Shown here: positions 1 through 5,333 of the stretch, piece after piece
How positions within the stretch are numbered: position 1 is the first letter of the stretch
Layout: every line of letters begins with the position of its first letter
Source: Acidobacteriota bacterium
GTDB lineage: Bacteria > Acidobacteriota > Terriglobia > Terriglobales > Acidobacteriaceae
Assembly: GCA_021805955.1 (NCBI GenBank)
Contig: JAJZDO010000803.1
Coordinates: 1-5,333 of the forward strand
Length of the DNA stretch: 5,333 nt
Direction of reading: 5' to 3'
Translations under genes and position numbers: made by a program
The notes under the pieces: generated by a model
What the model was told of the DNA's origin: nothing
What the model saw: only the letters and a program-made list of their open reading frames with translations
Databases searched by the model: none

Positions 1-102
1 CTGGAGCAGATCAATAAAAGCCAACTCCAGCGCCATTTCGTGAAACGCCTGCAAAAACTCGGATTCAAGGTCACGGTGGAACCTTCACTTGAAGTAGCCT
101 GA
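1..102 (+). CDS. C-terminal end of an unidentified protein, possibly a transposase (5' truncated by the window)
   Basis: Frame 1 is open from the first base to a TGA at 100-102 and encodes 33 residues. The other two plus-strand frames are closed by stops within this stretch. The peptide is basic and amphipathic (FVKRLQKLGFKVTVEP near the end). Its pattern, a helix of the R-L-x-x-L-G type, then a short strand, then E-P and an alanine-ending tail, resembles the extreme C-termini of some bacterial transposases, which often end in something like RLxxLGYxVTLEP. That resemblance is from memory and is too short to decide the family. It converges on the DUF2442 gene, with 38 bp between stop codons and no obvious terminator or inverted repeat there. 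One antisense frame is also open, so even the coding call is moderate. Confidence 0.45.
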   Translation: MEQINKSQLQRHFVKRLQKLGFKVTVEPSLEVA

Positions 103-140
103 GGGCATTTTCAAAGGAGCCTGAAGGGTGAAGCTGCAAA

Positions 141-527
141 CTACCCCGCCGCCATTTTTCTTGGCCGTCCCCCCAGCTTTTCATTGTTTCTTGCGGCCAG
201 CTTTTTCGCGGTGCTCCTCGATTTTCCTACGGCCATGCCGAGATGTCTCGCCATCCATTTTCGCGAGCCCAGAAAGCCCTCCAACAGTGCGGGCAGATAA
301 AGATTGGCGTCCAGCTTTGGGAAATGGATGCCGAATCCCGACGGCGTGATCTCAATCGCTTGCAACTGTGAAGGTGTAGCGCACTCCAACCCCTCGGCGT
401 CCTGCGGAGAAAAGGCAATGTCCAGGTTGGAATTGAGACGGACAATCACCCGATCCAGACGGTGGTCATATCGCGCGGAAACTGCCTTCGGCGCACGCTC
501 CGCGAACAGGAGTTTCCTTCTTAGCAC
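141..527 (-). CDS. DUF2442 domain-containing protein with a basic GGRPRK tail
   Basis: This 128-residue protein of unknown biochemical role belongs to the DUF2442 family. The domain covers about residues 14-95. The diagnostic block is IEITPSGFGIHFPKLDANLY (58-77), followed by LPALLEGFLGSRKWMARHLG. Residues 101-128 form a basic, Ala/Lys-rich tail ending GGRPRK (119-124), which is AT-hook-like and common at the end of this subfamily. There is no signal peptide or membrane segment, so it is probably cytoplasmic. DUF2442 genes often sit beside DUF4160 genes and are suspected antitoxin-like partners; none is visible on either side here. The start is uncertain. The chosen start is GTG at 525-527, and the frame stays open upstream only to a stop at 552-554. 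A good AGAAGG lies inside the ORF (516-521), 6 nt before a CTG at 507-509, so a 122-residue form is possible. Family call is firm; function is unknown. Confidence 0.88.
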   Translation of the reverse strand: MLRRKLLFAERAPKAVSARYDHRLDRVIVRLNSNLDIAFSPQDAEGLECATPSQLQAIEITPSGFGIHFPKLDANLYLPALLEGFLGSRKWMARHLGMAVGKSRSTAKKLAARNNEKLGGRPRKMAAG

Positions 528-596
528 GGCTTGGGTTACGATCTCCGTTAGTTAGCCGGTTACTGCCTGCAATCCATTGGAAGCGTGGTTCCCTAG
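528..596. promoter_or_regulatory. 69-bp divergent intergenic region between the DUF2442 and GH172 genes
   Basis: The two genes are transcribed away from each other, so promoters for both should lie here or in the adjoining 5' coding ends. I see no convincing -35/-10 pair on either strand. GTTA occurs four times in 28 bp (535-538, 547-550, 551-554, 559-562). The outer two copies are part of a direct repeat GGTTAC (534-539 and 558-563), 24 bp apart. Near the GH172 start the only purine-rich element is GGAAG (579-583), 13 nt from the ATG, which is too far for a good Shine-Dalgarno. It can also pair weakly with TTCC at 589-592. The regulatory role is inferred from position only. Confidence 0.4.
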
Positions 597-1736
597 ATGA
601 AGCGAAAACTGATCACTGCATTCTGCATGTTTGCCTCGGTTACTCTGGGTGCCCTCGGCCAGGCGTTGCTTTCGCAGCCTCCACTCACGCGCCAGCAGAC
701 CTACAAGCTTGTGCGTGTGTCAAGCTCCGATCCTACGGGTAGAAATGCCGATGCTCGCACGGTTATGCCCGGGGCAACGTTTACCGTCCTCGATGCCGCC
801 GGTCCCGGGATGATTTCGCACATCTGGTTCACCATTGCGGACGATGAGCCGTACAACTTGAAGCGCATTGTGCTCCGCATCTATTGGGACAACGAAAAAA
901 CTCCCAGCGTGGAAGCCCCCATCGGCGACTTTTTCGGACTCGGTCTCGGCGAATACCACAATTGGCATTCGCAATATCTGTCCGTCGGCAGCATCAAAGC
1001 CCTCAACTGCTTCTTTCCCATGCCGTTTGCCAGACGCGCGCGCATCACGGTAACCAACGAGGGCAAGCATGCGATCGATTCGCTTTATTACAACATCGAC
1101 TATCAAAAGTATTCTCATCCGCTTCCACTCGGCACTCTTTATTTCCATGCGGAATATCGCCAGGCCCAGCCCAATCATGGCTGGACCAATCGATGGATCA
1201 GCAATGGCGAGTCTCTGGTGAACGACAAGGTGAATCTCGATGGCAAGGACAACTATGTGTGGATGACCGCTGTCGGTCATGGGCAATACGTCGGCGTCAC
1301 CATGTCTGTGCTGCAGAACCAGGACGGCTGGTGGGGCGAGGGCGACGATATGTTTTTTGTCGATGGAGCCAAGCGGCCCTCAATTGCCGGAACCGGTTCC
1401 GAAGATTATTTTCTGGGCGCATGGGATTTTGGTGGCAAGCCCTTTTCCTATCCGCTCTATGGCGCGCCCGTTGTTGGCAAAGAGATCGCTGGCAGCGGAT
1501 CGAGCGTCTACCGCTTTCATCTCGATTCACCCATTCCCTTCAGCAAATCTTTCAAAGCCACCATTGAGCATGGCCATGCCAATGCCCGTTCCGACAATTA
1601 TTATTCCGTTGCCTACTGGTATCAGGCCGAGCCGCACGCCGCTTTCCCCGCGTTGCCGCCCGTGGAAGACAGGATCCCCCGCCTGCAGGTTGTCGGTGGC
1701 CCAGGAAATGCCGCTGCAATTGCGGCGCGGAAGTAA
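597..1736 (+). CDS. Exported DUF2961 / GH172-family glycoside hydrolase
   Basis: This 379-residue protein carries the DUF2961 domain, now glycoside hydrolase family GH172. Characterised members act on fructofuranosyl linkages (difructose dianhydride I synthase/hydrolase) or on D-arabinofuranosides. Residues 1 to about 21-23 form a signal peptide (KRK, hydrophobic core, ALG/GQA cleavage region), so it is likely periplasmic or secreted. The domain runs from about 38 to 345. Landmarks are GMISHIWFTI (71-80), PIGDFFGLG (108-116), DGWWGEGDD (243-251), GTGSEDYF (265-272) and VAYWYQ at the end. Glu248 and Glu269 fit the catalytic pair; their 21-residue spacing equals that of Glu270/Glu291 reported, as I recall, for the Bifidobacterium enzyme. 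Length is normal and the ORF intact. A TAG in frame directly precedes the ATG, so no upstream start is possible; the Shine-Dalgarno is poor. The gene is divergent from DUF2442 and convergent with the receptor. Family is firm; substrate is not known. Confidence 0.93.
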   Translation: MKRKLITAFCMFASVTLGALGQALLSQPPLTRQQTYKLVRVSSSDPTGRNADARTVMPGATFTVLDAAGPGMISHIWFTIADDEPYNLKRIVLRIYWDNEKTPSVEAPIGDFFGLGLGEYHNWHSQYLSVGSIKALNCFFPMPFARRARITVTNEGKHAIDSLYYNIDYQKYSHPLPLGTLYFHAEYRQAQPNHGWTNRWISNGESLVNDKVNLDGKDNYVWMTAVGHGQYVGVTMSVLQNQDGWWGEGDDMFFVDGAKRPSIAGTGSEDYFLGAWDFGGKPFSYPLYGAPVVGKEIAGSGSSVYRFHLDSPIPFSKSFKATIEHGHANARSDNYYSVAYWYQAEPHAAFPALPPVEDRIPRLQVVGGPGNAAAIAARK

Positions 1737-1763
1737 CGCTGCTCAGAATTTGAATCGCGCCGC
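1722..1763. terminator. GC-only inverted repeat spanning both convergent stop codons (possible bidirectional terminator)
   Basis: GCGGCGCG at 1722-1729 is a perfect 8-bp inverted match to CGCGCCGC at 1756-1763. A further G-U pair is possible inside, and the loop is about 26 nt. The loop contains the stop codons of both the GH172 gene (1734-1736) and the receptor gene (1743-1745). It is the only obvious structure in which two converging transcripts could end. There is no T-run on either side, so it is not a classical intrinsic terminator. The repeat also has a coding explanation: both proteins happen to end in Ala-Ala-Arg plus one to three residues, using GCG GCG CGN. A terminator role is therefore only tentative. 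Confidence 0.28.
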
Positions 1764-4700
1764 CAACTGAAACTCCCGCGGCGTGTAGGTATTGTTGCTA
1801 TTTGCGTTTGTCGCGATTCCGTAGGTTGGATTGAACTCAAGATAGGGATGCGCTGCTGTAGAATCCGACGGACAGCCCTGCGTCAACGACGTCGAGCAGG
1901 CATTATAGCCAAGTGTATCTACCGCAGTTACATTTTGCGTGTTGGTCAGGTTATAAACTTCCGCCATCAGCTCCAGGTAACTCCGGTCCCGCAGCGGAAT
2001 GCGCCGCGTCACCCGCAAACTTGTCGTCTGCGTGGAGGGAAAGCGATAACTGTTGCGTTGCAGAATATTCAGTCGCGATGGGCCGCCCTCTCCGTTGATG
2101 CCGAAGAAGGCCCCTCCCGGCGCGCTTCCTCCCACGCCCAATGTATACGGCAAACCTGTTTGCCATGCGACGATGGGCGCAAACCCCCAATCGTTCAGCA
2201 GCTTTCCCTGCCAGCCGCGTTTGTGCTGGGTTGTAAATACGCTGGCATGTATCACCAGCCGCTGCCGAACGTCTGTGTTGGAATTGCCGTATTCCAGTGC
2301 CATGTTATTCGGCTCCAGAATATTTGTCGGCGACTTATACAGAAATTCATTCTGATTGAAGTCCAGCGCGTGAGCAAATGTATAGTTCATTCCGAAACTT
2401 ATGCCGTTGGAAGTGCGATGAGCGATCGCCAATACTCCCGCGTTGTAGTTCGAGTTTACGTTACTGAGCAATTCCGTGATATTTCCGTAGAGATAGTTCG
2501 GTCGCACAGAAGTATAGAGTGGCGTCGTGTACCTTGCGCCTTGCGGTAATGGGCTTTTCTTTCCCAGCGCTGGGCCGGGAATATCGATCGTGTAGTTCAG
2601 TTGACCGATCGTCGCGTTGTCAATGTTGGTATCGATAAAATTCGGCAGGTCGCGGCCCTGGCTGTTCATGTAACTCGCCGACACGACAGTATTCCAGCCG
2701 ACGTTTTGCTCCAGCGTCAGCTGCCCCTGCATGGTTTCCGGAGCTTGATACTTTGCCGCAAAATAGTAGGCGCTGGGCAGCGCGCCTCGCGCCGAGCCGG
2801 TCGGCACGCTGAAGAAGATGCTGGGAAATTGCGGCGCCCCATACTCCGTCGAAACAGAATAGCGATACGTCCTCTGTGATGCCGGCGATCCAGAGGAAGT
2901 AAGAGCGGAATGCAGCGTGCCATTCACAATGCGCCCATAGAACATTCCATACCCGGCCCGCAGAATCGTGCGCCCGTTGCCGAACACGTCCCATGCGACG
3001 CCAACGCGCGGAGCAATGTTATTTCGATCGTCCGGGTAGTTCTCCGTCTGCGGCAATTGCGGATTCGGTAGAAAAGGTCGTGGCACGCGCTCGTATTCGT
3101 AGCGCACGCCGGCCGTCACGGTCAGGCGCGAAAGCGTTCGCCATTCATCATCCGCAAATCCGGCAAAGTCGTTGGTCGTGATAAAAAATCCCGCTGGACC
3201 AAACGTCTGAGAAAAGCCCGCATAGGTGTTGACAAAATAGCTGTGCGGCGGGCCCAGTCCATCCACGGCGTGATAATAGTCTGCTAAAAAACTGCCGAAT
3301 GACGTGTAGGTGTATTCCCCCACGCCGTCATACAGGTTGTTGAGCAGGTCTTCATTGCGGTCCCAGTCCGCGCCGAATTTCAACGTGTGATTTCCCAGCA
3401 CCCAGGAGAGGGTGTCGGAAACTTCGGCACGATGTTCGTCCGGATATTCAGGGCGCGGCAGTTTTGCCGGATTGCCCAGCACCATGCCCTCGCCCGACGA
3501 TCCGCCCGCAATGCTGATCTCCGGCGCCAATCCAAATTGATTCTGTCCTAGGGGTACTTCTGCCCCGGTTGGCGTGGGACTGGTTTCCCGATCCAGCTCA
3601 CGCCCCACCTGTACCCGAATTTGATTCCCGATATTTTCCGTCAAAAACGTCGTCAGATGGACAATGCCCCAGTCCACACTCACGTAATCGTTCCCCAGAC
3701 TATTCACCCCGTATTGGGTGGATGTTTGCGTTTGCACTCCATTGGGCGAACTCCAGCGCATCCGGTTGTAGGACACTGTCGCGTGGTTGCGATCATTCAC
3801 CTGCCAGTCGAGTTTAGGAAAGTTCAGCGTCTGACTCCCCGTTCGCGGAGCCGTTCCAGTCAGCGTGTCCACCAGTTGCAATCCCAGCTGATACTGCTTC
3901 ACTCCCGCGTCGTAGGAGGCCAGATCGAGTTTGTCGTGTAACTCGCAGGCGCCCTGCGTCGCTTCAAACTGAAACACGCTGGCATAGGTGCCGCTGCTTG
4001 CGTTGTACGGCGGCAGATTCGCGCATGTAATTGGAAAACCCAGATAATTTCCAAAGGGAAGGAGTGGAATTGGCGGTGCGTAAATCGCTGTGGGATAGCC
4101 GACTCGTGAGACGGATGGAAAATTGCGACTCTCATAGTCGAAGGAATAAAACCAGAGCAGTTTGTCTTGAACAATCGGGCCACCCACGGCAAATCCCATT
4201 TGCCGGCGCAGGTCCGTCGGCTGATACGGGTTGGTGGCAAAATTGTTTTTCGCGTTGTCGAAGTTTGTCAGCGTCGTGTATGCGTTCAGTGCGGCCAGGT
4301 TGTTGTTGCGCTCAAAGAAAAATGCCTCGCCATGGCGTTGATTTGTGCCGCTCTTGGTTACGGTGTTGATCACGCCGCCGGCCGCGCGGCCATATTCCGC
4401 GGAATAGTCCGCCGTATTCACCTGGAATTGTTCTACCGCCGCCATGCTGATGGAATACGGCGCTTTGGCCCGGCCGCGCTCCTCGGAGAAAAAGGCCTGG
4501 TTGTTGTCAGCGCCGTCGATTGTGTTGTTATTCAGCAACCCGCTGATGCCGCGAAAACTCAACAGCCCGTGCCCTTCCGGATCGTTCACCACCCCTGGAG
4601 TCAACAGTGCAAAACTGCTCCAGCGGCGGCTGTCGGAAGGCAAGTTTTGCAGTTGTGACTGCGTTATGTTCGTCGCAACCGAAGGATAGGTCGACTCAAA

Positions 4701-5090
4701 CGGCACGATGGTTCCAACGTGGATCGTGCTCGCGGTTGCGCCAATGTGCAATGTGATATTCAAGGATGTTCGCCGACCCAGTTCCACCACGACGTGCGTC
4801 GCCGTGTAAACGGTAAAGGCATCTCCAGTGATGTCGACGGAGTAAGTACCTGTTGGCAGGTCGGTCAGCGTATAGTTGCCGCTGTTGTCGGAATAGCCGA
4901 TGAACTCCGCGCCGGTGGCCTCGTTCAACGCGACAATCCGCGCGTTGGGAATCACCGCGTGTTGCGGATCGTAGACGGTACCGCCAATCAGACCCGTGGT
5001 CGACTGACCATCGAGCCAGACCAACGGCAGCAGAAAAAATAACACAAGACAAAATGCGCATAAAGCGCGTGGGGGAGGCAAGCGCAGCAT
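1743..5090 (-). CDS. TonB-dependent outer-membrane receptor, Oar-like, with N-terminal carboxypeptidase-regulatory-like domain
   Basis: This complete 1115-residue receptor should import a ligand across the outer membrane using TonB-ExbBD energy; the ligand is unknown. Residues 1 to about 29 are a signal peptide with a long Leu/Phe/Val core. Residues 32-115 form a carboxypeptidase-regulatory-like Ig fold (GLIGGTVYDPQ, SDNSGNYTLTDLPTGTYSV). Residues about 138-245 are the plug (SFRGISG, NNNTIDGADNN, EQFQVNTADYSAEYGRAAGG, INTVTKSGTN). The rest is barrel, rich in Asn, Thr, Tyr and Gly, ending RFKF with the terminal Phe typical of BamA substrates. No clear TonB box is visible in the mature N-terminus. 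The mature chain has four cysteines as two local pairs (356/382 and 1065/1073), probably in surface loops. The ATG at 5088-5090 is supported by GGGAG six nt upstream. The gene converges on GH172 with 6 bp between stops, so it is not co-transcribed with it. This architecture is typical of Acidobacteriota. Confidence 0.96.
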   Translation of the reverse strand: MLRLPPPRALCAFCLVLFFLLPLVWLDGQSTTGLIGGTVYDPQHAVIPNARIVALNEATGAEFIGYSDNSGNYTLTDLPTGTYSVDITGDAFTVYTATHVVVELGRRTSLNITLHIGATASTIHVGTIVPFESTYPSVATNITQSQLQNLPSDSRRWSSFALLTPGVVNDPEGHGLLSFRGISGLLNNNTIDGADNNQAFFSEERGRAKAPYSISMAAVEQFQVNTADYSAEYGRAAGGVINTVTKSGTNQRHGEAFFFERNNNLAALNAYTTLTNFDNAKNNFATNPYQPTDLRRQMGFAVGGPIVQDKLLWFYSFDYESRNFPSVSRVGYPTAIYAPPIPLLPFGNYLGFPITCANLPPYNASSGTYASVFQFEATQGACELHDKLDLASYDAGVKQYQLGLQLVDTLTGTAPRTGSQTLNFPKLDWQVNDRNHATVSYNRMRWSSPNGVQTQTSTQYGVNSLGNDYVSVDWGIVHLTTFLTENIGNQIRVQVGRELDRETSPTPTGAEVPLGQNQFGLAPEISIAGGSSGEGMVLGNPAKLPRPEYPDEHRAEVSDTLSWVLGNHTLKFGADWDRNEDLLNNLYDGVGEYTYTSFGSFLADYYHAVDGLGPPHSYFVNTYAGFSQTFGPAGFFITTNDFAGFADDEWRTLSRLTVTAGVRYEYERVPRPFLPNPQLPQTENYPDDRNNIAPRVGVAWDVFGNGRTILRAGYGMFYGRIVNGTLHSALTSSGSPASQRTYRYSVSTEYGAPQFPSIFFSVPTGSARGALPSAYYFAAKYQAPETMQGQLTLEQNVGWNTVVSASYMNSQGRDLPNFIDTNIDNATIGQLNYTIDIPGPALGKKSPLPQGARYTTPLYTSVRPNYLYGNITELLSNVNSNYNAGVLAIAHRTSNGISFGMNYTFAHALDFNQNEFLYKSPTNILEPNNMALEYGNSNTDVRQRLVIHASVFTTQHKRGWQGKLLNDWGFAPIVAWQTGLPYTLGVGGSAPGGAFFGINGEGGPSRLNILQRNSYRFPSTQTTSLRVTRRIPLRDRSYLELMAEVYNLTNTQNVTAVDTLGYNACSTSLTQGCPSDSTAAHPYLEFNPTYGIATNANSNNTYTPREFQLAARFKF

Positions 5091-5096
5091 GGATAT

Positions 5097-5101
5097 CTCC
5101 C
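5097..5101 (-). promoter_or_regulatory. Shine-Dalgarno of the TonB-dependent receptor gene
   Basis: On the minus strand GGGAG lies 6 nt upstream of the ATG at 5088-5090, which is close to ideal spacing. This fixes the receptor start, and the signal peptide begins directly at that Met. It is by far the best ribosome binding site in the window. Confidence 0.8.
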
Positions 5102-5333
5102 GAATCTTTTATGCCCGTTTCGGCGACTATTCCTTGCCTGCGCGGACGACACTGAAAGCGATGCAATGGAAGCAGTAGCCCGGTCAGCGCCGAGCGCGTG
5201 CCACGTCCTCCTGGTTTCCGCCGTGCGTGTTCCACTTCGCGTTGGATGGATTCCTTCCTGCGCCGATCGCAGGGCGCAGGTTGAAACTTCGCCTCGGTCA
5301 AGGACATCGTGGGACGGAAACTATGGTAATGGA
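5102..5333. other. Upstream region of the receptor gene; no supported gene
   Basis: These 232 bp to the window edge should carry the receptor's promoter and 5' leader on the minus strand. I find no recognisable protein here. Minus-strand frames show stops at 5298-5300 and 5321-5323, either of which could close an upstream gene, but too little is visible to say. A plus-strand frame opens at ATG 5166 and runs off the window end (56 codons) without a recognisable product. Visible structure consists of the hairpin at 5257-5280 and an imperfect direct repeat, ATTCCTTGCCTGCGC (5129-5143) against ATTCCTTCCTGCGC (5250-5263). No convincing sigma-70 promoter is seen. Confidence 0.5.
5257..5280. repeat. 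Perfect 8-bp inverted repeat (hairpin) upstream of the receptor gene
   Basis: CCTGCGCC (5257-5264) and GGCGCAGG (5273-5280) are perfect inverted copies around an 8-nt loop. The flanking bases do not extend the stem, and neither strand shows a T-run after it, so it is not a standard terminator. It lies about 170-190 nt upstream of the receptor ATG. It could be a leader-RNA structure or the 3' end structure of an upstream minus-strand gene. The repeat is certain; its role is unknown. Confidence 0.55.

Noticed and set aside
720..1286. 188-codon minus-strand ORF inside the GH172 gene
   Set aside because: It lies wholly opposite a gene with clear family motifs and signal peptide, and its translation shows no recognisable domain. 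Long antisense frames are expected in GC-rich coding DNA.
884..1567. 227-codon plus-strand ORF in another frame of the GH172 gene
   Set aside because: The product is low-complexity in character, rich in Arg, Ser, Gln and Trp, with no family motif. It is an out-of-frame shadow of GH172.
1848..2549. 233-codon plus-strand ORF antisense to the receptor
   Set aside because: It is fully contained in the receptor gene, rich in Arg, Cys, Val and Ile without domain motifs, and has no supporting ribosome site.
5188..5203. Sigma-54-like element on the minus strand upstream of the receptor (TGGCACG with GC at the -12 position)
   Set aside because: The GG-N10-GC spacing is met, but the -12 half reads CGGCG instead of TTGCA. 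A match of this quality is expected by chance.
4696..5307. 203-codon minus-strand ORF overlapping the start of the receptor gene in another frame
   Set aside because: Two thirds of it overlaps the receptor's signal peptide and regulatory-like domain, and the translation is an Arg-rich shadow. The part upstream of the receptor has no recognisable motif.
5166..5333. Plus-strand frame from ATG 5166 running off the window (56 codons), a possible divergent gene
   Set aside because: There is no good Shine-Dalgarno, no recognisable motif and an Arg/Ser/Ala-rich composition typical of a chance GC-rich frame. The fragment is too short to support.

Overview
The window looks like chromosomal DNA from a Gram-negative soil-type bacterium, most likely Acidobacteriota (class Terriglobia). 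The main reason is the 1115-residue outer-membrane receptor. Its order of signal peptide, carboxypeptidase-regulatory-like domain, TonB plug and very long Asn/Thr/Tyr-rich barrel ending in Phe is the Oar-like type that is greatly expanded in that phylum. The moderately GC-rich coding sequence and the style of the DUF2442 and DUF2961 proteins agree. The taxon is an inference from protein character, not from a marker gene.

Layout, left to right: (1) 1-102, the last 33 codons of a plus-strand gene cut by the window edge, possibly a transposase tail. (2) 141-527, minus strand, a DUF2442 protein with a basic GGRPRK tail. This family is often paired with a DUF4160 gene, but no partner is present here. 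(3) 528-596, a 69-bp divergent gap. (4) 597-1736, plus strand, an exported DUF2961 protein of glycoside hydrolase family GH172 with both predicted catalytic glutamates. (5) 1743-5090, minus strand, a complete TonB-dependent receptor that converges on the GH172 gene with only 6 bp between stop codons. A GC-only inverted repeat spans both stops. (6) 5091-5333, the receptor's upstream region. It holds a clear Shine-Dalgarno, an 8-bp perfect hairpin and a short direct repeat, but no gene I can support.

Functionally, the GH172 enzyme would act in the periplasm or outside the cell on fructofuranosyl- or arabinofuranosyl-type glycans, and the receptor would import a ligand across the outer membrane. 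Convergence means they are not one operon, so a shared substrate is only a possibility. I see no defence system, CRISPR array, RNA gene or clearly new multi-gene system. The best leads are the substrate of the GH172 enzyme, the lone DUF2442 gene and the structure at the convergent stops.
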